A stretch of DNA of 64,000 nucleotides from Bacillus_I endophytica_A. Lineage in GTDB: Bacteria; Bacillota; Bacilli; Bacillales; Bacillaceae_H. Positions 36,861 to 45,380 of this stretch are shown here, piece by piece. The notes beneath the pieces were generated by a model. It was not told where the DNA came from. It ran no database searches and worked only from the letters and a program-made list of their open reading frames with translations. Both the position numbers and the translations under genes were made by a program. The DNA is taken from the NCBI RefSeq assembly GCF_026790145.1, contig NZ_JALAMS010000039.1, positions 21,921 to 85,920 of the forward strand. Direction: 5' to 3'. Within the stretch, counting starts at the first letter, position 1. Every line of letters begins with the position of its first letter.

Positions 36861-36895
36861 ATTAACTGGTTAATAATTTTAGTTTACTGGTTAAC
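36861..36895. promoter_or_regulatory. twin MarR operator candidates
   Basis: ATTAACTGGTTAAT (36861-36874) and GTTTACTGGTTAAC (36882-36895) are near-identical inverted repeats 21 bases apart just upstream of the MarR start. Confidence 0.6.
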
Positions 36896-36983
36896 TTTAA
36901 TGAAGTCAATTTTAATATAAAAAACCAACTCCTTATTGGAGGTTTTATTAACTGGGATTATATTATTGGTATTCCTTCTAATA

Positions 36984-37018
36984 AAAAAGGACGTCCACTT
37001 TAAAAGTAGACGTCTTTT
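36984..37018 (-). terminator. terminator after GntR gene
   Basis: AAAAGGACGTCCACTTT/AAAGTAGACGTCTTTT stem with one mismatch. Confidence 0.8.
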
Positions 37019-37022
37019 CTTT

Positions 37023-37634
37023 CTAGTTATGAAGCAAATGCAGGCAAAAATCTAAGTCTTTTTGCAAGTGACTCCTCATCAGTTCTGCTGCTTTATCCAT
37101 TTCTCGATCCCTAATTGCTTGATAAATCTCTTCATGTTCCTCAATAAGGAACGGTCTGTTATAAGAAACAACCGTTCGGCGGAAAAGATAGATGATAGAC
37201 TGCATCCGATCAATTGTATCAATTAGTACCTCATTTCCACTTTTTTGAACGATAATTTGATGAAAACGTTCATTTGCTTCCATAATTTCTTCATATGAAC
37301 CATTCTTTCCTGTTTCTACGCATTGAAGCAAAGCATCTAGGTCCTCTTGTGAGGCATATGTTGCTGCACTTTTAGCTGCATGACCCTCTAGGAGCATGCG
37401 TACCTGGAAAATATCGCGTAAGTTCTTTTCCGTTGGTTTTAGAACTTTCTTCTTCACAATAAGCCCTTCATATTCTAATCTTCTAATGGATTCTCGAATA
37501 GGGGTGCGGCTAAATCCTAAATCATTAGCCAATTTTTCTTCGGTGATCTTTGTACCGCTCGCTAATTCACCACTCAATATCTTATCTCGAATAAGTTCAT
37601 ATGATTGATGATTTGCTTTCTTCTTTTCATTCAT
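37023..37634 (-). CDS. GntR/FadR-type regulator (FCD) of the adjacent acid-sugar operon
   Basis: 203-residue repressor: N-terminal winged helix (LGFSRTPIRESIRRLEYEGLIVKK) and all-helical FCD ligand domain with metal-ligand pattern in EANERFHQIIVQKSGNE and the final RSHLQ. It is divergent from the dehydrogenase-kinase-permease operon, with two palindromic sites between, so control of that operon and itself is likely. The ligand is probably the transported acid sugar or an intermediate (inference). Start is ATG 37634 behind AAGGTGG. Confidence 0.88.
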   Translation of the reverse strand: MNEKKKANHQSYELIRDKILSGELASGTKITEEKLANDLGFSRTPIRESIRRLEYEGLIVKKKVLKPTEKNLRDIFQVRMLLEGHAAKSAATYASQEDLDALLQCVETGKNGSYEEIMEANERFHQIIVQKSGNEVLIDTIDRMQSIIYLFRRTVVSYNRPFLIEEHEEIYQAIRDREMDKAAELMRSHLQKDLDFCLHLLHN

Positions 37635-37775
37635 CAATGTTAATCCACCTTTTGTTTATAAAAAATTCCCTTCACTCATGGAATGGCTAGTTTCCTTAAT
37701 CATACCAAAAATAAAGTAAAAGACAATCATATCCCTCCCTTTAGCACCAACAAAAAGAATACAAAACGAAAATAA

Positions 37776-37806
37776 ATGTATACATTTTTAATAAAATTGT
37801 ATACAA
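37776..37806. promoter_or_regulatory. paired GntR operators
   Basis: ATGTATACAT (37776-37785) and TTGTATACAA (37797-37806) are perfect palindromes sharing TGTATACA, with centres exactly 21 bases apart (two helical turns), in the divergent promoter region. The arrangement fits FadR-subfamily GntR proteins binding cooperatively. Confidence 0.75.
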
Positions 37807-37879
37807 AAATGAAGATTTATGTTTAAATAATTATTGAAAACGGATACAACAAAATGAACTAAGTTCGGAGGTTGTTAAA

Positions 37880-38794
37880 ATGAAAAAGCAAATTGGATTT
37901 ATCGGTTTAGGGATTATGGGAAAACCGATGGCACTTAACTTATTAAAAGCAGGGCAAACAGTTATTGCCTACGATATAAATAAAGAAGCAGTACAAGAGG
38001 TTGTTAGCTTAGGCGGAGTAGACGCTACATCTCTTGAGGAAGTAGCAAAGCAAAGTGATGTCATTATTACAATGCTTCCAAGTGCCAAACATGTTAAAGA
38101 AGTTGTGCTTAGGGAAGATGGACTTATTCATTACGCAAAAGCAGGAACAATTATAATTGATATGAGCTCTCTATCTCCCGTAGACAGTCTTGAAATTGCG
38201 ACAGCTCTTGAGCAGAAAGAGATGGCTATGCTTGATGCCCCTGTTAGTGGTGGAGAACCAAAAGCAATTGATGGAACACTTTCTATTATGGTCGGTGGAA
38301 AGCCAGAGCATTTTGAAAGCGTTAAACCTATTTTTGATACGCTAGGTGAAAATACGATCCTGGTTGGAGACAATGGAAGCGGTGCTACAGCAAAGCTTGC
38401 AAATCAGGTTATCGTAAACTTGAACATTGCTGCTATGTCTGAAGCACTTGTGCTAGCTACAAAAGCAGGAATTGACGTAAAAAAAATGTATGAAGCCATC
38501 CGTGGAGGGCTTGCAGGAAGCGCTGTTCTGGACGCTAAAGTTCCGCTCATTTTAGAACGAAATTTCGTACCAGGTGGACGAATTGATATTAACATGAAAG
38601 ACATTACAAATGTAATGGATACTGCTCATAGTATTGGTGTCCCCCTCCCGCTTACAAGTCAGCTTCTTGAGATTTTCCACGCCTTAACAGTAGATGGAAA
38701 ATCAAGGGATGATCATGGAGGCATTGTTCAATATTATGAAAAGCTAGCAAATGTAGAAGTTGGAGGGAAGAACGTTGAAAGTACAAAACTCTAA
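37880..38794 (+). CDS. beta-hydroxyacid dehydrogenase (tartronate semialdehyde reductase/threonate dehydrogenase family)
   Basis: 304-residue NAD(P)-dependent enzyme: GFIGLGIMGKPMALNLLKAG nucleotide fold, substrate motif DAPVSGGEPKAIDGTLSIMVGG, catalytic lysine in GSGATAKLANQ. The family includes GarR/GlxR (tartronate semialdehyde to D-glycerate) and LtnD (L-threonate 2-dehydrogenase). Next to a DUF1537 kinase the latter is the better parallel, but sequence alone does not decide. First gene of the operon; the kinase start overlaps its 3' end by 20 bases. Confidence 0.85.
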   Translation: MKKQIGFIGLGIMGKPMALNLLKAGQTVIAYDINKEAVQEVVSLGGVDATSLEEVAKQSDVIITMLPSAKHVKEVVLREDGLIHYAKAGTIIIDMSSLSPVDSLEIATALEQKEMAMLDAPVSGGEPKAIDGTLSIMVGGKPEHFESVKPIFDTLGENTILVGDNGSGATAKLANQVIVNLNIAAMSEALVLATKAGIDVKKMYEAIRGGLAGSAVLDAKVPLILERNFVPGGRIDINMKDITNVMDTAHSIGVPLPLTSQLLEIFHALTVDGKSRDDHGGIVQYYEKLANVEVGGKNVESTKL

Positions 38795-40214
38795 ACAATT
38801 AAGAGAAGTAAAATCTACTTTAAACAACATCCCATCTCTCGAAACATCCAAAGTGCAAAAACAGCTTCAAGGCGAGCTTTCAACATTAAACAAGAAAATC
38901 ATTGTCCTTGATGATGATCCAACAGGTGTTCAAACAGTAAACAATATTTCTGTTTACACAGATTGGTCAGTAGAAAGCATTAAAAAAGGGTTTTTAGAAA
39001 AAAACAGCATGTTTTTTATCCTTACAAATTCACGAGCTTTTTCCGCTTCTAAAACAGAAGAAGAACACCAAAAGATTGCTGAACATATCGCAATAGTTGC
39101 GAAGGAGTTAAATAAGGAGTTCATCATTATAAGCCGTGGTGATTCAACCCTTCGAGGTCATTACCCACTTGAAACTGAAGTATTAAAAGAAACAGTGGAA
39201 AACAAAACAAACCTGACGTTTGATGGTGAAGTTATTTTCCCTTTCTTTAAAGAAGGCGGCCGCTACACTATCGATAATATTCACTATGTTCAAGATGGAG
39301 AAACTCTTGTACCTGCTGGTGAAACTGAATTTGCTAAAGACCGCACATTCGGTTATAAAAGCTCTCATCTAGGAGAGTGGATTGAAGAAAAAACGGAGGG
39401 CAGGTTTACAGCAGAAAACGCAACATATTTAACATTAGAACATATTCGAGCATTGGACATTGACTATCTTACAGAACAGCTCCTCAAAGTAAAAGACTTC
39501 AATAAAGTTATTGTAAATGCTGTAGAGTATGTTGATGTAATGGTCGTAACAATTGCCCTTATTAGAGCTATGAAAAACGGCAAAAATTATATGTTCCGCA
39601 CTGCTGCTGCCATTACAAAAATTATTGGTGGAGTAGCTGACCGTGGTTTACTAACGAAAAGTGAACTTGTTGAATCATCTGAACATGGTGGCCTTATTTT
39701 AATCGGTTCTCATGTACAAAAAACAACTCAGCAACTTGAGCAGTTAAAACAATGTGAGTTCATCAACTTCATCCAATTTGATACACATCTTGTCTTACAT
39801 GCTGAAGAATTTGAAAAAGAACGAGACCGTGTTTTACATCAATGTGAACAGCTCATTGCTGATGGAAAGACAGTAGCTGTTTATACACGAAGAGAACGAC
39901 TTGATCTTGGAGAAAACAAAAAAGAAGAGGAGCTTGAGCTTTCTGTTAAGATTTCAGAAGCTGTTACAAGCATTGTCAAACTCTTAAAAGTGAAGCCTCG
40001 ATTTATCATTGCTAAAGGTGGAATAACATCTAGTGACATTGGAGTTAATGGTCTTTCTGTACAGCGTGCTACTGTTGCAGGTCAAATTAAACCAGGTATC
40101 CCCGTTTGGTTAACAGGTGAAGAAAGTAAATTCCCGCACATGGCTTATATTATCTTCCCTGGAAATGTTGGAGAAGTTTCTACATTAAGAGAAGTTGTCG
40201 AAATGCTTTCATAA
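38775..40214 (+). CDS. DUF1537 four-carbon acid sugar kinase family protein
   Basis: 479-residue kinase with both DUF1537 lobes. The N-terminal substrate lobe has VLDDDPTGVQTV and ISRGDSTLRGHYPLE; the C-terminal ATP lobe has FIIAKGGITSSDIG and the GEES/FPGNVGE end. Known members phosphorylate 3-oxo-tetronate or D-threonate. TTG 38775 is chosen because GGAGGG lies 7 bases upstream and the gene is translationally coupled to the dehydrogenase. No OtnC-type decarboxylase or PdxA2 is present in the window. Confidence 0.85.
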   Translation: MKVQNSKQLREVKSTLNNIPSLETSKVQKQLQGELSTLNKKIIVLDDDPTGVQTVNNISVYTDWSVESIKKGFLEKNSMFFILTNSRAFSASKTEEEHQKIAEHIAIVAKELNKEFIIISRGDSTLRGHYPLETEVLKETVENKTNLTFDGEVIFPFFKEGGRYTIDNIHYVQDGETLVPAGETEFAKDRTFGYKSSHLGEWIEEKTEGRFTAENATYLTLEHIRALDIDYLTEQLLKVKDFNKVIVNAVEYVDVMVVTIALIRAMKNGKNYMFRTAAAITKIIGGVADRGLLTKSELVESSEHGGLILIGSHVQKTTQQLEQLKQCEFINFIQFDTHLVLHAEEFEKERDRVLHQCEQLIADGKTVAVYTRRERLDLGENKKEEELELSVKISEAVTSIVKLLKVKPRFIIAKGGITSSDIGVNGLSVQRATVAGQIKPGIPVWLTGEESKFPHMAYIIFPGNVGEVSTLREVVEMLS

Positions 40215-40281
40215 TGATAAAAGGCATCTATTAGGCTGCTAGTTTAATAGATGCTATATCTTACAACTTAGGAGGTACAAC

Positions 40282-41601
40282 ATGCCTATTGTTATCATCT
40301 GTATTGGAGTAGCCTTACTTCTACTTCTTATCACAGTTTTCAGATTGAATGCGTTTATCTCTCTTATCATTGTTTCCATTCTAGTTGGAATTATGGAGGG
40401 AATGGCTCCTCTTGAAGCACTAGAATCTGTAAAAGATGGATTAGGGGCAACGCTTGGGGATTTAGCTCTTGTTCTTGGCTTTGGAACAATGCTTGGGAAG
40501 TTAATGGCTGATTCTGGTGGAGCTCAGCGTATTGCAGATACGTTAATCGCTAAGTTTGGAGAAAATAGAGTTCAGCTTGCGACCGTTATTACTGCTTTTG
40601 TTGTTGGGATTGCTTTGTTTTATGAAACCGGATTCATCGTACTCATTCCACTTGTTTTTACAGTTGCTATTAGCGCTGGATTACCTGTTTTATATATTGG
40701 AATGCCCGTTGTAGCCGCTCTCATTACGGTGCATGGATTCGTTCCTCCGCACCCAGGACCGACAGCTATTGCAGTCATTTTCCATGCAAACATTGGCAAA
40801 ATGTTGCTCGTTGGCATCCTGACAGCTATTCCTGCTGTGTTAATCGGTGGCGTTTTATATACAAAAATGTTCAAAAAGGAAAATCTACACTGTAATATTC
40901 CAAAAGAGCTTTTCAATCCAAAAAAGCTTACTGATAAAGAAATGCCTGGATTTGGAGTTAGCGTTTTCACTTCTCTAATTCCTGTTATTTTAATGTTTAT
41001 CCATGCATTTGTTGAGATCTTTTTCCCAAAATCTCCTTTATTACACTATGTCGGTTTTATCGGCGACCCAGCAATTGCTTTATTAATTGCCGTTCTTCTT
41101 GGAATCTTTACCTTTGGACTTCATAAAGGGAAAACAATGGACTCTGTCATGAAAACGATAACAGAATCTATCACATCCATTGCGATGATTCTGCTTATTA
41201 TCGGTGGAGGCGGAGCATTTAAACAAATTTTAATTGATAGTAAAGTTGATCAATACATTGCTCATCTTATGGAAGGAACGAATCTTTCTCCCCTCCTGCT
41301 CACATGGTTAATTGCAGCCATTCTTCGTGTTTCTCTTGGTTCTGCGACAGTAGCAGGCCTAACTGCAGCAGGAATTGCGGCCCCGCTTGTAAATGTTTCA
41401 GGAGTTAGCCCTGAGCTTATGGCATTAGCTGCTGGGGCTGGTAGTATTACGTTTTCACATGTAAATGATGCAGGATTTTGGATTTATAAAGAGTACTTTA
41501 ATTTATCCATTGGACAAACGATTAAAACATGGTCTGTTATGGTTACGATCATTTCACTCGTTGGATTAGGGTGTGTGCTCCTGCTAAATATATTTATGTA
41601 A
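40282..41601 (+). CDS. GntP family acid-sugar/gluconate permease
   Basis: Membrane symporter of 439 residues with about 12-14 hydrophobic segments. The family segment HGFVPPHPGPTAIAV is present, as are GFGTMLGKLMADSGGA and SLGSATVAGLTAAG. It probably imports the acid sugar metabolised by the two upstream enzymes. The ribosome site is TTAGGAGG, 68 bases after the kinase stop. Last gene of the operon, with a terminator. Confidence 0.9.
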   Translation: MPIVIICIGVALLLLLITVFRLNAFISLIIVSILVGIMEGMAPLEALESVKDGLGATLGDLALVLGFGTMLGKLMADSGGAQRIADTLIAKFGENRVQLATVITAFVVGIALFYETGFIVLIPLVFTVAISAGLPVLYIGMPVVAALITVHGFVPPHPGPTAIAVIFHANIGKMLLVGILTAIPAVLIGGVLYTKMFKKENLHCNIPKELFNPKKLTDKEMPGFGVSVFTSLIPVILMFIHAFVEIFFPKSPLLHYVGFIGDPAIALLIAVLLGIFTFGLHKGKTMDSVMKTITESITSIAMILLIIGGGGAFKQILIDSKVDQYIAHLMEGTNLSPLLLTWLIAAILRVSLGSATVAGLTAAGIAAPLVNVSGVSPELMALAAGAGSITFSHVNDAGFWIYKEYFNLSIGQTIKTWSVMVTIISLVGLGCVLLLNIFM

Positions 41602-41610
41602 TTTCCTCAT

Positions 41611-41639
41611 AAAAAGGCAGCTATCAAGCTGCCTTTTTA
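41611..41639 (+). terminator. terminator of acid-sugar operon
   Basis: AAAAAGGCAGC/GCTGCCTTTTT stem. Confidence 0.85.
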
Positions 41640-41653
41640 TTTTATCCAATAAA

Positions 41654-41917
41654 CTATACTCCCCCTGCTCCTGATACAAGGAGCAGGCCAAATAGAAAGG
41701 CCACTGACCTAAAAACCATTTGGTAGCTTCTTGGTTTAACGATTTTTTTACAACACCAGAGGAGAGCAACGGATGGTAAAGTTACAAGAGTTAATGTGCC
41801 ACTCTCCCATAATAGAGTATTGAAAAACTTATCATCAAATTGTTTTGAAAGAGCATCTGAAAAAGCTGGGTAACTTAAAGCAAGCAGTAAAAGGCACATG
41901 ATTAATTTTACAAACAT
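41654..41917 (-). CDS. small two-TM membrane protein, hypothetical
   Basis: 87 residues with hydrophobic segments at the N-terminus (FVKLIMCLLLLALSYPAF), in the middle (LTLVTLPSVALLWCC) and at the C-terminus (VAFLFGLLLVSGAGG). ATG 41917 follows a weak GGAAAG. It lies 23 bases after the stop of the next membrane gene and is probably co-transcribed. Not recognised. Confidence 0.5.
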   Translation of the reverse strand: MFVKLIMCLLLLALSYPAFSDALSKQFDDKFFNTLLWESGTLTLVTLPSVALLWCCKKIVKPRSYQMVFRSVAFLFGLLLVSGAGGV

Positions 41918-41939
41918 CAACAAATCTTTCCGTTCTAAA

Positions 41940-42386
41940 TTAACGTTCTATTTGTGAATCAAAAGGCACTTCCGCTGCTTCTTTTGGAGTACGAAAAGCA
42001 ATGAAAAACCACATAAAGTTAACCATAAAAGATAAGATACATGTTGCAATAATTTCAATTAAATATGGAAAAGGAGAAGTTCCTAAACTCATCAAGAGTA
42101 CAGATGCAATAACGACAATATGAGTAAGAATTCCCATGCTACAGAGAATAGCCATAACAATGGTCATTCCTTTAACATTTATAATATATAACAAAAGGGG
42201 AACAAGATAGAAAGCAAGAATCATCCCAATAGCTGACCATATTCCTGCTGTTCCAAATTCATTAGCATGCTCTCCTCCAGTATCAGATAAAGGTGAGAGT
42301 GAAGTAAAAACGATGAGGAGACAATACAAAACAGCAGAAAGGATTGTTGTAATAATAACTCCATTTTTTGAGGACTTTTCGATCAT
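41940..42386 (-). CDS. four-TM membrane protein (DUF5391-like)
   Basis: 148 residues with four hydrophobic segments; N-terminus GVIITTILSAVLYCLLIVFTSLSPL and an acidic loop DTGGEHANEFGTAGIW. It has the length and layout of the Bacillus DUF5391 family (from memory, unchecked). The ribosome site AAAGGAG is 8 bases from ATG. Function unknown. Confidence 0.65.
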   Translation of the reverse strand: MIEKSSKNGVIITTILSAVLYCLLIVFTSLSPLSDTGGEHANEFGTAGIWSAIGMILAFYLVPLLLYIINVKGMTIVMAILCSMGILTHIVVIASVLLMSLGTSPFPYLIEIIATCILSFMVNFMWFFIAFRTPKEAAEVPFDSQIER

Positions 42387-42540
42387 TAAAAGCTACTCCT
42401 TTTCTATTATTAATTTTAAATATCGACTTATTTTTCTTCTTACTATTACTTACGAATGAAAGGTAAAGTTGTTTCAATAAATATCCTTTTTATCCAAACA
42501 ACTGTAAATAAGTTGAATTTTTAAAAGAAGATAGAAAAAG

Positions 42541-42566
42541 AGCTGTCTTTTTACAAAAAGACAGCT
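42541..42566 (-). terminator. terminator after GNAT-DUF4440 gene
   Basis: AGCTGTCTTTTT/AAAAAGACAGCT stem overlapping the stop codon. Confidence 0.75.
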
Positions 42567-43387
42567 TAACTTACGACAGCACTACAATGACCTGCAACAA
42601 CTTGAAGTGTCCCATTTTGTTCTTTCCATACTCTTGAATAACTCATCTCGTGATTGATTTCTTGCTCTCCGACTGTTCCTTGAAGGAATGCTTTGGTAGA
42701 GGTAACAGCGACATCTCCTAAAAGCTTTATCACTTGCTCTCCAATCTCAATATTTGAGAATTTTAGGATTTCAGAACGGTGAGCAGCAAGATCATCTTGT
42801 TTTGTTAAAAATTGTCCAAAATGATTTACAAATACTAATTCGTCAGCAAGAAGAGCCTCAAGACTTTCTACATCCCCTTCAACCATAGCTACTCGTAGTT
42901 TTTCTTCATACTGCTCAACTCTAGCCTTATTCATTATTTCTTTCGTCATAAACATACTATAGGGATCTTCTGTATACTGTGCAAAAGGGGCACAGTAACG
43001 AAATCCAAAGTTTTCATAAAGCTTTCTTGCTGGGATAAAAGCCTCCATTGCTCCTGTTTCCAAACTGACTCTACTATAGCCTCTTTTGCTTGCTTCCTCT
43101 AGAATATGTTGAAGCATTCTCTTTCCTGCACCTTTTCTTCGATGAACAGCTGCCGTTCGCATTGATTTAATCTCTCCGTGATTTTCATCAAGCTCTTTTA
43201 ATGCTCCACACCCAAGCAACTCTCCATTTTCCCAGATGCTCCAGAATGTAATATCGTTTGTTTTTAACTTCGCGACATCTAAAGCATGGATACTTTCTGG
43301 TGGAGAATGCTCTGTCATATTGTTCAGATGTTCTGAAATAAGCTCTTTGACCCTAACATCTTCTAAATCATCTTTCTTGATATTCAA
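42566..43387 (-). CDS. fusion: GNAT acetyltransferase plus DUF4440/SnoaL-like domain
   Basis: 273 residues in two parts. Residues 1 to about 152 form a YsnE-like GNAT (SMRTAAVHRRKGAGKRMLQH acetyl-CoA loop; ARKLYENFGFRYC). Residues about 155-273 form an NTF2-like DUF4440 domain (EEKLRVAMVEGDVESLEALL to YSRVWKEQNGTLQVVAGH). Each is usually a separate protein. One continuous frame with a short KARVEQY linker shows a true fusion. It is 11 bases from the HAD gene upstream, so both form an operon. Substrates unknown. Confidence 0.85.
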   Translation of the reverse strand: MNIKKDDLEDVRVKELISEHLNNMTEHSPPESIHALDVAKLKTNDITFWSIWENGELLGCGALKELDENHGEIKSMRTAAVHRRKGAGKRMLQHILEEASKRGYSRVSLETGAMEAFIPARKLYENFGFRYCAPFAQYTEDPYSMFMTKEIMNKARVEQYEEKLRVAMVEGDVESLEALLADELVFVNHFGQFLTKQDDLAAHRSEILKFSNIEIGEQVIKLLGDVAVTSTKAFLQGTVGEQEINHEMSYSRVWKEQNGTLQVVAGHCSAVVS

Positions 43388-43398
43388 TTCCTCACTCC

Positions 43399-44100
43399 TT
43401 ACCGCACAGAAGTACTCGTTAAAAGTAGATCATATAACTCATCAAGTTTTGCGATTTCGTATGTTGGAACAATTCCTTTATTGCTTTTTCCTTCCTGATT
43501 AAACCAACATGTATCAATCCCGGCAGCAAGCCCGCCTTTAATATCTGCACTCAGTGAATCACCAATAATTAACATCTGCGCTAAATTATGTCCTTGTATT
43601 CTTTTAAATACATAATTAAAGTATTCTTTCATTGGCTTCTGAAATCCTGTATCTTCAGAAACAAAAATATCTTTAAAAAATGGATAAAGCTTCGAGTCCT
43701 TGAGGCGTTTGTATTGGGTTGAAGAAATGCCATTCGTAACAACGTATAAGTCGTAGTACTTGGAGAGTTTTTCAATTAAAGAAAAGGCTCCATCAATCAG
43801 GTCATGTCCCTGTTCTAAATAACTTTTGTAACTCTCTTGTAGACGTGTTCCATCTGCTTCTTTTCCGTACTCCTTTAACAAAAGTGAGAACCTTGTATTA
43901 ACAACTTCATCACGCGCTAATTCTCCGTTCTCATACGCTTGCCAAAGACGGTCATTAATCTCCTTATAGCGAACTTTTACGTCTTCTGTTAAAGGAAAGC
44001 CTTGTTCTTTGAAAAGAAGCGATAATGCCTGTTTCTCAGCTGCTTTAAAGTCTAATAATGTTTCATCTACATCAAATAAAAGTGTTTTATATACCTTCAT
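43399..44100 (-). CDS. HAD hydrolase, YjjG/YfnB-type nucleotidase
   Basis: 233-residue cytoplasmic phosphatase: motif I LLFDVDETLLDF, motif II VVTNG, motif III lysine in FQKPMKEYF, motif IV IIGDSLSADIKGG. The family removes phosphate from non-canonical pyrimidine nucleotides. It is the first gene of a pair with the GNAT-DUF4440 fusion. Confidence 0.87.
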   Translation of the reverse strand: MKVYKTLLFDVDETLLDFKAAEKQALSLLFKEQGFPLTEDVKVRYKEINDRLWQAYENGELARDEVVNTRFSLLLKEYGKEADGTRLQESYKSYLEQGHDLIDGAFSLIEKLSKYYDLYVVTNGISSTQYKRLKDSKLYPFFKDIFVSEDTGFQKPMKEYFNYVFKRIQGHNLAQMLIIGDSLSADIKGGLAAGIDTCWFNQEGKSNKGIVPTYEIAKLDELYDLLLTSTSVR

Positions 44101-44162
44101 GTTCCCATCTCCAGTTTGTTTATTATTTACTCTTTTATTAGAACAGAAGATGAAAGTTTTGA

Positions 44163-44209
44163 AAACTATAATAACCCTCCCTTTAGAAAAAGAAGGGTTA
44201 TTATAGTTT
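44163..44209. terminator. long hairpin upstream of the HAD gene
   Basis: AAACTATAATAACCCT/AGGGTTATTATAGTTT forms a 16-bp stem plus a CCTT/AAGG extension. It stands between the HAD start and the separate terminator of the reductase gene. It can act in either direction; its purpose is not obvious. Confidence 0.5.
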
Positions 44210-44294
44210 CTTATAATCAGGCAAATAAGCTGGAATAGGTGTATTTAACATGGAAACTAGATTTTAATGTGGATTATTTTGAGAGAAAACTTGC

Positions 44295-44332
44295 AAAAAA
44301 ACAGACTAGACGCTTTTGTCTAGTCTGTTTTT
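44295..44332 (-). terminator. terminator after glyoxal reductase gene
   Basis: AAAAACAGACTAGA/TCTAGTCTGTTTTT stem. Confidence 0.85.
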
Positions 44333-44336
44333 CCCC

Positions 44337-45176
44337 TTATTCAAACCCCTTTGTTAATGTATCTGGATGTGATCCAGCACGGCTATCTTGGTTTAAGCTA
44401 TCAATCTTCTCGACTTCCTCTTGGGAAAGCTCAAAATCGAAAACATCAGCGTTTTCAATAATTCGGTGCTCTTTTGTGGATTTTGGAATAGTAATCACTC
44501 CATGTTGAAGGTCCCAGCGCAAAATAACTTGGGCAACAGACTTGTTGTATTTCTCTGCAATTTTTTTTAATAAAGGCTCATCAAGAAGCTGTCCTTGTTT
44601 TAAAGGTGACCATGCTTCAAGGGCAATTCCTTGCTCTTTACAAAAAGCTAGAAGCTCTTTTTGAGTCAAATGTGGATGGAATTCAACTTGATTAACCATC
44701 GGTTTCACTTCTGCCTCACTCATTAAATCTTCTAAATGGTGAACTTGAAAGTTACTTACACCAATAGCGCGAATTTTTCCGTCTTTATAAAGTTTCTCAA
44801 AAGCTTTCCACGTGTCTTTATATTTATCTTTTCCAGGCCAGTGAATCAAATAAAGATCAAGATAATCAAGACCGAGTTTTTCCATACTTGTCTCAAAAGC
44901 TTTTAATGTCTTCTCATACCCTTGCTCACTGTTCCAGAGCTTTGTTGTTATAAAAAGATCTTCACGAGGAATTCCAGATTCCTTAATGGCTTTTCCGACT
45001 CCTTCTTCGTTTCCATAGATAGCTGCTGTATCAATGCTAATATATCCATTCCTTAGCGCTGCTTTTACAGATTCTACAACTTCTTCTCCTTCTTCTACTT
45101 TGAAAACTCCAAGTCCCATCCACGGCATTTTCACACCGTTATGTAGCGTTGTTGTGTCTTTTAAGCTATTTGGCAT
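44337..45176 (-). CDS. yvgN: aldo/keto reductase, YvgN-like glyoxal/methylglyoxal reductase
   Basis: 279-residue NADPH-dependent TIM-barrel reductase. The catalytic tetrad is visible as Asp in ISIDTAAIYG, Tyr in the same segment, Lys in FITTKLWNS and His in LYLIHWPG; the cofactor motif is TIPKSTKEHRI. The overall sequence is close to Bacillus YvgN, which reduces methylglyoxal and glyoxal. Monocistronic with an AGGAGGAATAAG ribosome site. Confidence 0.85.
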   Translation of the reverse strand: MPNSLKDTTTLHNGVKMPWMGLGVFKVEEGEEVVESVKAALRNGYISIDTAAIYGNEEGVGKAIKESGIPREDLFITTKLWNSEQGYEKTLKAFETSMEKLGLDYLDLYLIHWPGKDKYKDTWKAFEKLYKDGKIRAIGVSNFQVHHLEDLMSEAEVKPMVNQVEFHPHLTQKELLAFCKEQGIALEAWSPLKQGQLLDEPLLKKIAEKYNKSVAQVILRWDLQHGVITIPKSTKEHRIIENADVFDFELSQEEVEKIDSLNQDSRAGSHPDTLTKGFE

Positions 45177-45380
45177 CTCTTATTCCTCCTAGATTTTAAT
45201 ATTTTTCTTTACCCCAAATTATTACAAGTTAACATATTCAACACTTCTGAGTCTCCTCACCTCCTATAATAAAATTTACAAAGTTATTTCCATACTTTAT
45301 CATAAAGGAAAGAATAACTTAAAACATCATAAGACTAGAACTAGCAAGTACTATACCAACTATAAAAGAGGTAGAATACA

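Noticed and set aside
41584..41769. Minus-strand frame of 61 codons after the GntP gene
   Set aside because: It overlaps the terminator and the better small membrane protein in another frame, and has no ribosome site.
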